From Streptomyces odonnellii (GTDB taxonomy: Bacteria > Actinomycetota > Actinomycetes > Streptomycetales > Streptomycetaceae), in assembly GCF_000981895.1 (NCBI RefSeq), contig NZ_LATD01000059.1:1-57252 (forward strand): a DNA stretch of 57,252 nt, read 5' to 3'. The position numbers were made by a program, and so were the translations under genes. Positions 1 to 10,133 of the stretch are shown here, piece after piece. Each line of letters opens with the position of its first letter. Position 1 is the stretch's first letter. The notes under the pieces are model-generated. The model made no database searches, had not been told where the DNA came from, and was given only the letters and a program-made list of their open reading frames with translations.

Positions 1-65
1 CCCCCGTATCCCTGCCCTGACCTCTGCCCGACCCGACTTTTCGTTCCCGCGTCCACGGAGAAGAC

Positions 66-704
66 ATGCCGGAAGACAATCCACTGACCTTCGCCGGATC
101 CGTCGATCTGGAGCTGCCCGAGTTCGACGAGCCGCCCGCCGACCCCGTCGCGCTGTTCCGCGACTGGTTCAAGACAGCGCAGGAGCTGGGGGTACGGGAA
201 CCGGGGGCGCTGGCGCTGGCCACCGCCGACAGCGCGGGCCGGGCGTCGAACCGTACCGTCCAGACCATCGCCCTCACCGCCGAGGGCCTGGTCTTCACCA
301 GCCACGCCGGCAGCCCCAAGGGCCAGGACATCGTGGCCACCGGCTGGTCCTCGGGGGTCTGGTACTGGCGCGAGACCAGGCAGCAGATCGTCTTCACCGG
401 GCCCACCACACGCCTCCCCGACAGCGAGTCCGACGCGCTGTGGAACGCCCGTCCCGCGGCCACCCACCCGATGTCGGCGGTGGCCCGGCAGAGCGAACCG
501 CTGGAGGACGAGGAGGCGCTGCGGGAGCAGGCGCGGGTCCTCGCGGAGAGCGGGGAGAAGCTGCCGCGGCCGGAGGCCTGGGCCGGCTATCTGCTCAGGC
601 CGTCCGCGGTGGAGTTCTGGCACGGCAGCGCGGACCGGCTGCACAGGCGCCTGCGGTACGACCGCAACGGCGACGGCTGGACGGCCGTGCGGCTGCAACC
701 GTGA
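66..704 (+). CDS. phzG: PhzG-like FMN-dependent phenazine oxidase
   Basis: 212-aa protein of the pyridoxamine 5'-phosphate oxidase fold. PhzG uses FMN to oxidise the unstable tricyclic intermediates of phenazine biosynthesis after PhzF and PhzA/B have acted. The N-terminal half carries the FMN-binding split barrel (ELGVREPGALALATAD near residue 40, then RTVQTIAL and SPKGQD), and the C-terminal part has the family ending (EFWHGSADRLHRR). Length fits PhzG (about 210-220 aa). ATG at 66 follows GGAG with good spacing. It runs towards phzF, with two strong hairpins between. PNPOx-fold proteins are diverse, but a clear phzF and phzB next door make the phenazine role likely. The rest of its operon, if any, lies left of the window. 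Confidence 0.8.
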   Translation: MPEDNPLTFAGSVDLELPEFDEPPADPVALFRDWFKTAQELGVREPGALALATADSAGRASNRTVQTIALTAEGLVFTSHAGSPKGQDIVATGWSSGVWYWRETRQQIVFTGPTTRLPDSESDALWNARPAATHPMSAVARQSEPLEDEEALREQARVLAESGEKLPRPEAWAGYLLRPSAVEFWHGSADRLHRRLRYDRNGDGWTAVRLQP

Positions 705-718
705 CGTAGGGCCGCGAC

Positions 719-831
719 CGTGACCGTACGGCCTCGGGCGCGGCCGTACGGTTCCAGCCTGACCGTACGATCCGGCCGCGCCCGGCGGCGGTGACCGTAC
801 GGTACGGCTCTCGGCGCCGGCCGTACGGTCC
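719..831. terminator. Two tandem hairpins between convergent phzG and phzF
   Basis: The gap repeats a CCGTACGG core five times. The first hairpin has arms ACCGTACGGCC (723-733) and GGCCGTACGGT (742-752), an 11-bp perfect stem with an 8-nt loop. The second uses ACCGTACGG from 794 and GGCCGTACGGT at 819-829. The unit (TGACCGTACGG, then GGCCGTACGGT) is repeated about 75 bp apart. Position between converging genes suggests a bidirectional terminator, although no T-run follows. Confidence 0.55.
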
Positions 832-867
832 GGCCGCGCCGCCGGTGTGCCGGGACCCCGTCCGGTG

Positions 868-1707
868 TCAGAGCTGGAACGTTCCCCGGGCGACGATGAC
901 GGCCGAGCCCGCCACCTCCACCTTCTCGACCCGCTCACCGGCACCCTCGGCGGTGGCGAGCATCGTGGAGGGGCGGCCCATCTCCACGCCCTGGCGGATC
1001 TCGATCCGCCGGCCGAACGGGACCAGCCCGTACCGCGCCAGATGGATGGCGAGCGGACCGGCGGCCGAGCCCGTGGCCGCGTCCTCGGCGACCCCGTACG
1101 CGGGCGAGAACATCCGCGCCCGCCACTGGGTCCCCTCGCCCGCGAAGCAGTTGGCCGCCATGTCCAAGTGCCGTGCCAGAGCCCGGAGATCGGGCGTCAC
1201 CTCGGACAGCGCCGGCACACTCTCCAGCCCGACGAACACATGGCGCGGACCGTTGCGGTAGACCTCCACCGGCAGCACGGAGGACTTCACCCCGAGCGCG
1301 GCCAGCAGGTCCTCGGCCTCCTCGTACGGCTCCCAGACCGGGACGGGCTGCCGCATCCGCGCCGAGCGGATCGCACCGTCCGGGCCGCGCTCGAAGGTGA
1401 ACGGGACCGTGCTGTGGGCCGTCTCCATCAGCAGCCGGTCGTCCCGGGTGGCGGCGCCCAGCACGATCGCGGTGCCCAGCGTCGGATGTCCGGCGAACGG
1501 CAGCTCGTTCACCGGAGTGAAGATACGCACCCGCACATCGCCGCCGTCCCGCGGCGGAAGAACGAAAGTCGTCTCCGAGAGATTCAACTCCCGGGCCAGA
1601 CGCTGCATTTGAATGGCGGACAGGTCCGAGGCGTCCAGGAAGACGGCCACCGGATTTCCCGAAAGAGGCTTGTCGGTGAAAACATCGGCGACTACGTATT
1701 CATGCAT
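868..1707 (-). CDS. phzF: PhzF, trans-2,3-dihydro-3-hydroxyanthranilate isomerase
   Basis: 279-aa protein of the PhzF/diaminopimelate-epimerase-like fold. PhzF isomerises DHHA to the aminoketone that dimerises into the phenazine skeleton. The catalytic Glu45 (NLSETTF) and His74 (ELPFAGHP) are at the positions known for Pseudomonas PhzF. The C-terminal Asp/Ser pair appears one residue later (D209, S214 in [13 protein letters not shown]). N-terminal [10 protein letters not shown] aligns with PhzF starts, supporting the ATG at 1707, although AGGA lies directly against the start codon and is not a normal RBS. The gene is divergent from phzB across a region with repeated operator-like sequences. 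PhzF-like proteins of unknown role exist, but this one keeps every signature of the true enzyme. Confidence 0.88.
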   Translation of the reverse strand: MHEYVVADVFTDKPLSGNPVAVFLDASDLSAIQMQRLARELNLSETTFVLPPRDGGDVRVRIFTPVNELPFAGHPTLGTAIVLGAATRDDRLLMETAHSTVPFTFERGPDGAIRSARMRQPVPVWEPYEEAEDLLAALGVKSSVLPVEVYRNGPRHVFVGLESVPALSEVTPDLRALARHLDMAANCFAGEGTQWRARMFSPAYGVAEDAATGSAAGPLAIHLARYGLVPFGRRIEIRQGVEMGRPSTMLATAEGAGERVEKVEVAGSAVIVARGTFQL

Positions 1708-1748
1708 TCCTGAAAATTATCGGGCGGCCGGGCGGGGCGGCAATGAAT

Positions 1749-1816
1749 CCCCGGTGTCCAAGTGCGGGAGTTCGCCCGGGTGTCCAACGGAAGGGAATCC
1801 CCGGTTGGACACCGGG
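1749..1816. promoter_or_regulatory. Candidate operator in the phzF-phzB divergent promoter
   Basis: GTGTCCAA occurs at 1754-1761 and 1780-1787 and inverted (TTGGACAC) at 1805-1812, so centres are spaced 26 and 25 bp. The last two sites form a long inverted repeat (1775-1788 with 1804-1816) around an inner GGGAATCCCC. A possible -35 for phzB (TTGGAC, 1805-1810) overlaps the last site, with TAAGGT at 1826-1831 as a weak -10. The arrangement suggests a dimeric regulator controlling both phz transcripts; an RNA hairpin is the alternative. Confidence 0.5.
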
Positions 1817-1892
1817 CGGCCCGTATAAGGTTTTCCGGACCGGCCGGGTGCGTTCCCGGCCCCGCCAGCCATCGTCTCCCGAGGAGTCCGCA

Positions 1893-2384
1893 ATGGCCGA
1901 AGCCACCGTGAACACACCGGTGTCCGACGACGATACGGAACTCAGGCGCCGCAACCGGGCCGTGGTCGAGGATTACATGAGCAGGACCGGTGAAGGCCGT
2001 CTGACCCGCTATCAGCTCTTCACCGAGGAAGGCAGCGGCGGCCTTTACACCGCGGACACCGAGGAACCGATCGTCTCGCGCGGCCGTGACAAGCTGAAGG
2101 CGCACGGCGAATGGTCGCTCCAGTGCTTCCCCGACTGGGTCTGGTACAACGTGGAGATCTACGAGACACAGGATCCCAACCGGTTCTGGGTCGAGTGCGA
2201 CGGCAAGGGCGCGATCCTCTTCCCCGGTTATCCGGCCGGGCACTACGAGAACCACTTCATCCACTCGTTCCTGCTGGACGACGGAAAGATCGTGCAGAAC
2301 CGCGAGTTCATGAACCCGTACAACCAGCTCCGCGCGCTGGGCATAGACATTCCGGTGATCCAGCGGGGCGGCATTCCCACCTGA
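1893..2384 (+). CDS. phzB: PhzA/B-type NTF2-fold phenazine condensation protein
   Basis: 163-aa protein nearly collinear with PhzB of Pseudomonas. Its signatures include FPDWVWYN, FWVECDGKG, LFPGYPAGHYENHF, NREFMN and the C-terminal IPT. PhzA/B binds two molecules of the PhzF product and promotes their condensation to the tricyclic phenazine scaffold. His71 (KAHGEW) and Glu138 (NREF) correspond to the acid/base residues of the family. ATG 1893 is preceded by CGAGGAGTC; the reading frame stays open upstream, but the family starts here. Only one PhzA/B copy is present, as in non-pseudomonad clusters. It is 43 bp upstream of the methyltransferase and probably cotranscribed with it. Confidence 0.88.
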   Translation: MAEATVNTPVSDDDTELRRRNRAVVEDYMSRTGEGRLTRYQLFTEEGSGGLYTADTEEPIVSRGRDKLKAHGEWSLQCFPDWVWYNVEIYETQDPNRFWVECDGKGAILFPGYPAGHYENHFIHSFLLDDGKIVQNREFMNPYNQLRALGIDIPVIQRGGIPT

Positions 2385-2427
2385 GCCCGTCACAACCCGG
2401 TTATCGCGACATCCTGGAGTGTGCACA

Positions 2428-3438
2428 GTGAAAGCCGACCTGAAGGCGGCCCAAGAAGTCATCGAGCTGATCACCGGGGGTTGGCGCGCCCAGGCCGTCC
2501 ACACCGCCGCGAAGCTCGGCCTGCCCGACCACATCGAAGCCGGCCGTACCACCAGCGGTGAACTCGCCCGGGCGACCGGCGCCGAGGAGGAGGGCATCCG
2601 CCGTCTGATGCGTCTGCTGGTGGCGATGGGCGTGTTCGAGGGCGACCACCGGAGCGGGTATCTCAACACCCCGGTGTCCGAGGTGCTCATGGACCGGCCC
2701 GGGTCGATGCGGGACATGTGCCTGCTCTACGGCGAGGAGTTCTATACCGCCTGGGGCCGTGCCGCGGAGTGCTTCACCACCCTGACCGCGGGCTTCGAAC
2801 TCGCCTACGGCGAGGCCCTGTACCCGTATCTCGACGGGCACAAGGACATGGCCGACCGGTTCCAGCGGACCATGAAGGCCGGCAATCTCTTCTTCGACTA
2901 CGTCCCGGAGGTCTTCGACTTCTCCGGCGGCAAGACGATCGTCGACTGCGGCGGCGGCAACGGCCACCTGCTGTCGGTGCTCCTGCGGGCCGCCCCCGAC
3001 GCCCGCGGCAAGCTGATCGACCGCGAGCACGTCATACCGATCGCGCGGGAGTACCTCTCCCGTGAGATCGGGCTGGACCGGGTCGAACTGCACGGCGGCG
3101 ACATGTTCAAGGCCGTCCCCGAGGGCGGCGACGTGTATCTGTTCTGCCGGGTCCTCGCCGGATGGACGGACGACGACGCCGTCGAGGCCTTCCGGCTCTG
3201 CCGGGAGGCGATGACCGGTCCCGACGCCCGGCTGCTCGTCCTCGACCGGACCGTGACCGACGAGAACTCCACGGTGCTGCCCGCGCTGTGGGACCTGCAT
3301 CTGCTGATGACCAACGGCGGCAGGCACCGCTCCGACGAGCTGTTCCGGTCCCTGCTCGACCGGGCCGGCTTCGACATCGAGCGGATCGCGACGCTCCCCA
3401 TGGAGACCACCGCGCTGATCGCGGCCCCGCGCGCCTGA
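2428..3438 (+). CDS. PhzM-like SAM-dependent methyltransferase
   Basis: 336-aa class I methyltransferase of the O-methyltransferase_2 type, with an N-terminal dimerisation winged helix and a C-terminal Rossmann domain. The SAM motif is DCGGGNGH (about residue 175), followed by GGDMF and the GRHR segment. Blocks RLMRLLVAMGVF, YGEEF and ERIATLPMET closely follow PhzM, the phenazine-1-carboxylate N-methyltransferase of Pseudomonas aeruginosa. GTG 2428 is chosen because GGAG lies 9 nt upstream; GTG 2419 overlaps that RBS. As the partner of phzB it probably methylates a phenazine N or O atom. Action on the PKS alkaloid is possible but less likely. Confidence 0.8.
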   Translation: MKADLKAAQEVIELITGGWRAQAVHTAAKLGLPDHIEAGRTTSGELARATGAEEEGIRRLMRLLVAMGVFEGDHRSGYLNTPVSEVLMDRPGSMRDMCLLYGEEFYTAWGRAAECFTTLTAGFELAYGEALYPYLDGHKDMADRFQRTMKAGNLFFDYVPEVFDFSGGKTIVDCGGGNGHLLSVLLRAAPDARGKLIDREHVIPIAREYLSREIGLDRVELHGGDMFKAVPEGGDVYLFCRVLAGWTDDDAVEAFRLCREAMTGPDARLLVLDRTVTDENSTVLPALWDLHLLMTNGGRHRSDELFRSLLDRAGFDIERIATLPMETTALIAAPRA

Positions 3439-3465
3439 CACCACAAGAGTCCCGCGTGCCCCATG

Positions 3466-3504
3466 CGACAAGGGCCGGCCGGAAACCCCGGCCGGCCCTT
3501 GTCG
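3466..3504 (+). terminator. Strong intrinsic hairpin after the methyltransferase
   Basis: Perfect 17-bp stem (3466-3482 paired with 3488-3504) with a 5-nt loop, 28 bp after the stop codon. There is no T-run, as is usual in Streptomyces. It ends the phzB-methyltransferase transcript. Confidence 0.8.
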
Positions 3505-3513
3505 CGTCGGCGT

Positions 3514-3694
3514 CTAGGGCGTGTTTCGGAAGTAGCGTCGTCCGCCCGCAGGGCGGGCCTCGCGGCGTCCGGTGCGTGCAATCGCAAGGCGGAGGATCGC
3601 CCGCGTACTGGACGTACTCGGGCGACTCCGACAACACAGCGAGTGCGCGTGCCGGGCGTCGTGGGGCAGACGGGACTTTGAAGACACGCCCTAG
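3514..3694. mobile_element. MITE-like element 1 (CTAG-bounded)
   Basis: About 181 bp starting and ending with CTAG. Left end CTAGGGCGTGT; the right end is its inverted repeat (3684-3694), with weaker pairing for about 15 more bp. The core has GCAAGGCGGAGGAT and a CGTACTGGACGTACT segment shared with element 3. No ORF is convincing. The right CTAG overlaps the TAG stop codon of the reductase-ending PKS gene (3691-3693). Likely a non-autonomous transposon; CTAG would fit an IS5-type YTAR target duplication (inference). Confidence 0.7.
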
Positions 3695-6600
3695 CGGGCC
3701 GGGGCCGCCGGGAAGTGGCCCTCCGCCACGAAGAACTCCACGTACTTGTCGAAGAGTTCACCCGTCAGCGGCGGGCAGACGATCCCGGTGCCCGCCAGCG
3801 CCCGGTCCGTCTCGGCCGTGTCGATGGGCGGATAGAAGGCGTCCGTGTCCGTGGTCATCATCTCGAAGGCGTGGAGCAGCGGCAGCAGCGCGTTGTCGCG
3901 GTCCGAGCGCACCGCCTCGGTCCACTCCTCCCGCCCGGTGTCCCGGAGTTCGTACCCCAGACCGCGCAGCCGCTCCACACAGTCCGCCAGGCTCAGCGAG
4001 CTGCGGTTGAACAGGTGGAACGTGCCGCCCGCCGAGCCGGGATCGCGCGAGACCCCGAGGATCGCCGCGCTCACATAGTCCGCCGGCAGCAGATGGAAGC
4101 GCCCTCCCGTACCGGACGGCACGGCCCCCGACTGAAGCAGGCCCTTGAGCGTGAGCCATACGAAGTCGCGGGTCTGGCAGGCGCCGTTGACCTGGTCGCC
4201 GGAGATCACGTCGACCCGGTACACCGACACCGGAATGCCCCGCTCCCTGGCCAGGTCCAGCACCTGTTCGGCGACCCACTTGCTCTGGAGATAGCCGCTG
4301 GGCAGGGCTTCGGCCGGTCCCGTGGGATCGGTCACCTTCAGCGGAACGCCCGGTGTCACGGGCCCGTTGAACACGCCGACCGTGGAGACATAGTGGACCG
4401 GCACCGTACGGTGGCGCGCGGCCAGCCGCAGAATCTCCTCCGTACCGCCGACATTGGCCGCCTTCAGGGCCGGGTACGGATGCAGCCAGTGCACGGTCGC
4501 CCCGGCGTGGTAGACGACATCGACGGTAACGGCCAGGCCGTCGAAGGTGTCCTCGGCGAGACCGAACCGGGGCTCGGCCAGATCGCCCGCGAGGACGAAG
4601 AGCCGCTCCGGATCGATCTGGCCCCAGACCCGGTACCACTCCAGGCTCTCGCGCAGCCGCTCGTACGCGGCGGAGTCGTCGGCGCCCCGGACCAGGCAGT
4701 GGATCCGGGCGGTGGTGGTACGCATCAGATCCCGCAGCAGGAAGGCGCCGAGGAATCCGCTGGCGCCGGTGAGCAGTACGTCGCGCGGATCGACGGCGGT
4801 ACGCACGACCTCGCCGGCGGGGCGGATGTCGTCCGCGAGCTGGATGTCCGCCGCGTAGTCCACGGTGCCGGAGGCTTCCGTGTCCGCGGCCCCGGAGCCG
4901 CTGGCCCCGGTGAGCCGGGTCAGCAGATACGCGGCCAGCGTGTCCGGGTCCGGGTGGTCGAAGACCAGGGTCGCGGGCAGCTTCAGACCGGTGCGGGCGG
5001 CGAGCCGGTTGCGCAGCTCCACCGAGGTCAGCGAGTCGAGACCGAGCTGCTGGAACGGGCGGCGCGCGTCGATGCCCCGGCTGCCGGAGTGCCCGAGCGC
5101 CCCGGCGATCTCGTCGAGCACCGCGTCCCTGACGGCCTCGTGCCGCCGCTCCTCGTCGAGCCCGGCGAGCTGCTCGGCGAGCGTGGTGGTCTCGGCGGCC
5201 TCGTCCCGTACGGTCTCCCGCGCGGGGCGCCGTACGAGCGAGGTGAACACCGGGGAGATACGCGGCTGTTCGCGCAGCGCGCCGAAGTCGAGCGGGGTCG
5301 CCACGGCGTCGGGGCGGCCCGCGCGGAGCGCCAGATCCAGCAGGGCCGGGCCCTGGGCGGTCGGTACCGGCAGCAGGCCGCTGCGGGCGATCCGCTTCAG
5401 GTCGGTCTCGCTGAGCCCGCCGGTCAGCCCGGTCGCCTCGGCCCACAGACCCCAGGCGATCGAGGTGGCGGCCAGACCGGAGGCCGCGCGGTGCTGGGCG
5501 AGGGCGTCCAGGGAGGCGTTGGCGGCCGCGTAGTTGGACTGGCCGGGACCGCCCACCAGCGCGGCGACCGAGGAGAACAGCACGAACGCGGTGAGGTCGA
5601 GCCCGCGGGTGAGGTCGTGCAGATGCCAGGCCGCGTCCGCCTTCGGGGTGAGCACCGCCGTCAGCCGTTCGGGCGTCATCGCGGGGACGAGCCCGTCGTC
5701 CAGGATGCCCGCAGTGTGCACGATCCCGGTGAGGGGGTGGTCGGCGGGGATTCCGGCGATCAGGGCGGCGAGATCGTCCCGGTCGGAGACATCGCAGCTC
5801 CGGATGGTGACGGTGGCGCCCAGCCCGGTGAGTTCGCTCGCCAACTCGGCTGCTCCTGCGGCCTGTTCGCCACGGCGGCTGACCAGCAGGAGATGGCGGA
5901 CACCGTACGAGGTGACGAGATGGCGGGCGAAGAGCGAGCCCAGGGAGCCGGTGCCGCCGGTGATCAGGACCGTGCCTTGGGGGTCAAACGCGGGCGCCTC
6001 GGCCGTGGTTCCGGGACGCCGGGTGCGGGACAGCCGGGGTACGGTCACGACGCCCCCGCGGATCGCGGACTGGGGCTCGCCGGAGGCGGCGACCGCGGCG
6101 ATCAGCGCCGGGTCGGTCCCGGGCTCCGCGTCGACGAGGACGATACGGCCCGGCGCCTCGGACTGCGCGGACCGCAGCAGACCCCAGGCCGCGGCGGCGC
6201 CCGGATCGCTGATCGGCTCACCGGGCCCGGTGCTCACGGCGCCCGAGGTCACGACGGTCAACGGGGTGTCGGTGTTCTCCTCGTCGGCCAGCCGGTGCTG
6301 GGCGAGTTCGAGCGCACGGCGGGTGGTGGCGTGCAGCGACGCAACGGGGTCGGCGGCGTCGGCGGAGCGCAGACGCTCGACGACGGTGTCGGTGGCCGGG
6401 GCGTCGGACAGGGCGAGACGGTACGGCGTCCAGTCGAGGTGGAAGAGCGCCTCGTGGTCACGGGCCGCGCCCGCCGCGAGAGCCGGCAGATCGAGGGGCT
6501 GTACGGTGACGGCCGCGATGTCCGCCACGGGCTGCCCGGCGGGGGTGGCCAGCCGAACCGCCACGGTGCCGTCGTCGCACGGAGTGAGACGGACGCGCAG

Positions 6601-9600
6601 GCCGGTCGCTCCGGCCGCGTACAGCCGTACCCCCTGCCAGGCGGTGACGGTCGCGGGCCCGGCGTCCGTGAGCAGCGGGAGCAGGGCCGCGTCGAGCAGC
6701 ACCGGGTGCAGTCCGTACGGGCCCGGCTCGGCCCGCGCCCCCTCCGGCAGCCGCACCTCGGCGAACAGCTCGCGCCCCCGCCGCCAGAGCCCGGTCAGCG
6801 CCCGGACCTCCGGCCCGTACACCACCCCGGTCCCGGCCGACCGCTCGTAGACGGCTTCCGGAGCGGTCTCGGCAGCGTCGGCGGGCGGCCACTGGTCCAG
6901 GCCCGGCGACGGCGTTCCCGGTACGGCCCCGAGCACCCCATGGGCATGCGCGGTCCACGGCACCTCGGCGTCGTCGGGGCGCGAGTGGAAGGTGATCTCG
7001 CGCCGCCCGTCGGCGTCCGGGGCACCGAGCCGGACCTGAAGGTGGATACCGCCCTCGGCGGGCAGTACCACCGGCTCGGCGACGAGCAGCTCGTCCAGGG
7101 AGCCGCAGCCGGCCTCGTCCCCGGCCCGTACCGCCAGCTCCACCAACGCGGATTCGGGCAGCACCGCGACCCCGCCCCGGGTCTGCCCGGCCAGCCAGGG
7201 CGGCGCCGTGCTCCGGGACAGCCGGCTGGTGAACACCGTCTCGTCGCTGCCGCCCAGCCGCAGCGCGGCCCCGAGCAGCGGATGCCCCGCCGGTACGAGC
7301 CCCAGCCCGGCGGCGTCCGCCGGCGCCCCGGCCGGCTCCACCCAGTACCGCTCGTGCTGGAAGGCATAGGTGGGCAGGGCGACGCGCCGGGCGCCGGTCC
7401 CCGCGAAATAGGCCGCCCAGTCCGGCCGTACCCCCGCGCAGTGCAGCCGGCCGAGCGCGCCGGCCAGGGTCTCCGCCTCCGGGCGGCCGCGGCGCAGCAG
7501 GGCGGCGGTGGTGACCCCGCCCCGCCCGCTGTCGAACACATTCTGGGCGAGGGCGCTGAGGACGGCGTCGGGTCCCAGCTCGACACAGACCGTCACACCG
7601 CGTTCCTGGAGGGTCTGGAGTGCGTTGTGGTAGCGGACGGCGTGGCGGACTTGGTTGGTCCAGTAGTCGGGGGTGCGGAGGTCGTCTCCGGTGGCGAGGT
7701 GTCCGGTGAGGGTGGAGATGACGGGGATGGTGGGTTCGGCGTAGGTGAGTTGTTTGGCGGTGGTGCGGAAGTCGTCGAGCATGCCGTCCATGTGGGGCGA
7801 GTGGAAGGCGTGGGAGACGGGCAGACGGCTGGTCTTCCTGCCCGCTTCACGCAGCCGCGCGGCCACCTCCTCGGCCGCCTCGGCGTCGCCGGAGATCACC
7901 ACGGCGGTGGGGCCGTTGACGGCGGCGATGCCGATTTCGGCCTCGCGGCCCTTGAGCAGGGGGCGGACCTCGTCCTCGGACGCCTGGATGGCGATCATGG
8001 CTCCGCCGGGGGGCATGGTCTGCATGAGGCGGGCGCGTGCGGTGACGAGTCGGGTGGCGTCGGGGAGGGTGAGGATGCCGGCGATGTGGGCGGCGGAGAG
8101 TTCGCCGATGGAGTGTCCGGTGAGGTAGTCCGGGGTGATGCTCCAGCTTTCGACGAGCCGGTAGAGGGCGACTTCGAGGGCGAAGAGGGCGGGTTGCGTA
8201 TAGGCGGTGTCGTCCAGTCCTTCACCGGTCGTGATGACGTCGCGCAGGGGGCGTTCGAGGTGTGGGTCGAAGTGGGCGCAGATGGTGTCGAAGGCTTCGG
8301 CGAAGGCGGGGTGGGCGGCGTACAGTTCCATGCCCATACCGATGCGCTGCGCGCCCTGACCCGTGAAGAGGAAGCCCACTCGGCCCGGGGTGCGCGCGAT
8401 CGTGAGCGGCGTTCCTTCGGTCAACGCCCTTATGCCGTCCAGGAGTTCATCGCGATCCGTGCCCACCGCGACCGCGCCGTGGTCGAGTGTGGTGCGGGTG
8501 AGGGCGAGGGAGTACGCGATGTCCCGCGCGGTCAGCGACGGGTCGGCCTCGGCGTGCGCCAGCAGTCTGCGTGCCTGGTCGGCCAGGGCCTCGGGAGTCT
8601 TGGCGGAGAGAATCCAGGGGACCACCCCGGCCGGGCGGCGCTCGGCCTCGGCCGCCGGCTCCTCGGCCGGCGCCTCCTCCACGATCACATGCGCGTTCGT
8701 CCCGCTCACCCCGAACGCGGACACGGCGGCGCGCCGGGGCGCGTCCTCCCGTACCGGCCAAGGACGCTCCTCGGTCAGCAGCTCCACCGCGCCCGAGGAC
8801 CAGTCGACCATCGGGGTCGGCTCATCGACATGCAGGGTCTTGGGCAGGACCCCGTGGCGCAGCGCCTGCACCATCTTGATGACGCCGCCGACCCCGGCCG
8901 CCGCGACCGTATGCCCGATGTTGGACTTCAACGAGCCGAGCAGCAGGGGCCGTTCGGCCGGGCGGTGCTGACCGTAGGTGGCCAGGATCGCCTGTGCCTC
9001 GATGGGGTCGCCGAGGCGGGTGCCGGTGCCATGGGCCTCGACCACGTCCACATCGGCGGCGGTGAGGCGGGCGTTGGCGAGTGCCTGGCGGATGACCCGT
9101 TCCTGGGAAGGGCCGTTGGGGGCGGTGAGGCCGTTGCTGGCGCCGTCCTGGTTGACCGCGCTGCCGCGTACGACCGCCAGCACCCGGTGCCCGTTCTTCT
9201 TCGCGTCCGACAGCCGCTCGACGACGAGGATGCCCACGCCCTCCGACCACGACGTACCGTCGGCCGCCGCCGCGAAGGACTTGATGCGCCCGTCGGGGGC
9301 GAGGCCCTTCTGCCGGGAGAAGTCGACGAAACCGCCGGGAGTGGCGGTGACGGTGGCGCCGCCCGCCAGTGCCAGCGCCGATTCCCCGCTCCGTACCGAC
9401 TGCGCCGCGAGATGCAGCGCCACCAGCGACGACGAGCAGGCGGTGTCGACCGACACGGCCGGGCCCTCAAGGCCCAGGGTGTAGGCGATCCGTCCGGAGG
9501 CCACACTGCTCAGCCGGCCGGTCATCAGATGGCCCTCGAGCTCCTCGGGCCCCTCAAGACCGAGATAGCTCTGCTCCACCACCCCCGCGAACACCCCGGT

Positions 9601-10059
9601 GCTGGAGCCCTTGAGCGACGCCGGATCGATCCCGGCGTCCTCCAGCGCCTCCCACGCGGTCTCCAGGAGCACCCGCTGCTGCGGGTCCATCGCCCGTGCC
9701 TCGCGGGGCGACACCCCGAAGAACCCCGCGTCGAACAGGGCGGCCCCGTCGAGGAATCCGCCCTCCTTCGTGTACGAGGTGCCGGGCGCGTCGGCGTCGG
9801 GGGAGTAGAGCCGTTCGAGGTCCCAGCCCCGGTCGGCGGGGAACTCGCTGATGCCGTCGGTGCCTTCGGCCACCAGCCGCCAGAGACCGTCGGGCGAGGT
9901 GACCCCGCCGGGGAACCGGCAGGCCATCCCGACGATGGCGACCGGCTCCTCACCGGCGTTCTCCAGCTCGTTGATCCGCTCACGGGCCTTCTGCAGATCC
10001 GCAGTGACCCACTTCAGATAGTCGACCAGCTTCTGCTCTTTGGACGGGTCAGCGGACAT
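3691..10059 (-). CDS. Type I PKS, final module plus thioester reductase (KS-AT-DH*-KR-ACP-TR)
   Basis: 2122-aa last assembly-line protein. An N-terminal coiled-coil docking helix (1-35) is followed by KS (about 37-460, Cys in DTACSSSL near 206), AT (560-860, GHSIGE, malonyl-type HAFH), DH (930-1190), KR (1360-1540, SS/NYAAAN intact, LDD), ACP (GLDSL, 1671) and TR (1760-2122, TGASGFLG and YLQSK). The TR reductively releases the chain as an aldehyde. The DH motif reads [11 protein letters not shown], with Gln for the catalytic His; the second motif is DAALLPLL with the usual His/Gln lost. DH is therefore probably dead and a 3-hydroxyl is kept. ATG 10059 follows AAGGAGAG and lies 74 bp after the previous PKS gene. 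The TAG stop lies inside a MITE end. Confidence 0.92.
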   Translation of the reverse strand: MSADPSKEQKLVDYLKWVTADLQKARERINELENAGEEPVAIVGMACRFPGGVTSPDGLWRLVAEGTDGISEFPADRGWDLERLYSPDADAPGTSYTKEGGFLDGAALFDAGFFGVSPREARAMDPQQRVLLETAWEALEDAGIDPASLKGSSTGVFAGVVEQSYLGLEGPEELEGHLMTGRLSSVASGRIAYTLGLEGPAVSVDTACSSSLVALHLAAQSVRSGESALALAGGATVTATPGGFVDFSRQKGLAPDGRIKSFAAAADGTSWSEGVGILVVERLSDAKKNGHRVLAVVRGSAVNQDGASNGLTAPNGPSQERVIRQALANARLTAADVDVVEAHGTGTRLGDPIEAQAILATYGQHRPAERPLLLGSLKSNIGHTVAAAGVGGVIKMVQALRHGVLPKTLHVDEPTPMVDWSSGAVELLTEERPWPVREDAPRRAAVSAFGVSGTNAHVIVEEAPAEEPAAEAERRPAGVVPWILSAKTPEALADQARRLLAHAEADPSLTARDIAYSLALTRTTLDHGAVAVGTDRDELLDGIRALTEGTPLTIARTPGRVGFLFTGQGAQRIGMGMELYAAHPAFAEAFDTICAHFDPHLERPLRDVITTGEGLDDTAYTQPALFALEVALYRLVESWSITPDYLTGHSIGELSAAHIAGILTLPDATRLVTARARLMQTMPPGGAMIAIQASEDEVRPLLKGREAEIGIAAVNGPTAVVISGDAEAAEEVAARLREAGRKTSRLPVSHAFHSPHMDGMLDDFRTTAKQLTYAEPTIPVISTLTGHLATGDDLRTPDYWTNQVRHAVRYHNALQTLQERGVTVCVELGPDAVLSALAQNVFDSGRGGVTTAALLRRGRPEAETLAGALGRLHCAGVRPDWAAYFAGTGARRVALPTYAFQHERYWVEPAGAPADAAGLGLVPAGHPLLGAALRLGGSDETVFTSRLSRSTAPPWLAGQTRGGVAVLPESALVELAVRAGDEAGCGSLDELLVAEPVVLPAEGGIHLQVRLGAPDADGRREITFHSRPDDAEVPWTAHAHGVLGAVPGTPSPGLDQWPPADAAETAPEAVYERSAGTGVVYGPEVRALTGLWRRGRELFAEVRLPEGARAEPGPYGLHPVLLDAALLPLLTDAGPATVTAWQGVRLYAAGATGLRVRLTPCDDGTVAVRLATPAGQPVADIAAVTVQPLDLPALAAGAARDHEALFHLDWTPYRLALSDAPATDTVVERLRSADAADPVASLHATTRRALELAQHRLADEENTDTPLTVVTSGAVSTGPGEPISDPGAAAAWGLLRSAQSEAPGRIVLVDAEPGTDPALIAAVAASGEPQSAIRGGVVTVPRLSRTRRPGTTAEAPAFDPQGTVLITGGTGSLGSLFARHLVTSYGVRHLLLVSRRGEQAAGAAELASELTGLGATVTIRSCDVSDRDDLAALIAGIPADHPLTGIVHTAGILDDGLVPAMTPERLTAVLTPKADAAWHLHDLTRGLDLTAFVLFSSVAALVGGPGQSNYAAANASLDALAQHRAASGLAATSIAWGLWAEATGLTGGLSETDLKRIARSGLLPVPTAQGPALLDLALRAGRPDAVATPLDFGALREQPRISPVFTSLVRRPARETVRDEAAETTTLAEQLAGLDEERRHEAVRDAVLDEIAGALGHSGSRGIDARRPFQQLGLDSLTSVELRNRLAARTGLKLPATLVFDHPDPDTLAAYLLTRLTGASGSGAADTEASGTVDYAADIQLADDIRPAGEVVRTAVDPRDVLLTGASGFLGAFLLRDLMRTTTARIHCLVRGADDSAAYERLRESLEWYRVWGQIDPERLFVLAGDLAEPRFGLAEDTFDGLAVTVDVVYHAGATVHWLHPYPALKAANVGGTEEILRLAARHRTVPVHYVSTVGVFNGPVTPGVPLKVTDPTGPAEALPSGYLQSKWVAEQVLDLARERGIPVSVYRVDVISGDQVNGACQTRDFVWLTLKGLLQSGAVPSGTGGRFHLLPADYVSAAILGVSRDPGSAGGTFHLFNRSSLSLADCVERLRGLGYELRDTGREEWTEAVRSDRDNALLPLLHAFEMMTTDTDAFYPPIDTAETDRALAGTGIVCPPLTGELFDKYVEFFVAEGHFPAAPAR
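7611..8704. repeat. Near-identical KS-AT linker/AT tract, copy in the final PKS gene
   Basis: Matches 12335-13428 at a constant offset of 4724 bp without indels. Blocks of near identity (7611-7812, 7982-8375, about 8470-8704) alternate with diverged blocks. This mosaic suggests gene conversion between the last two modules. Confidence 0.8.
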
Positions 10060-10133
10060 GCGGGATCAGTCTCTCCTTGTCGGTGTCGGTCTCTTGCCGG
10101 TCGGACGCGGGGCGCTCCGGCCGGCCGGTGGTG

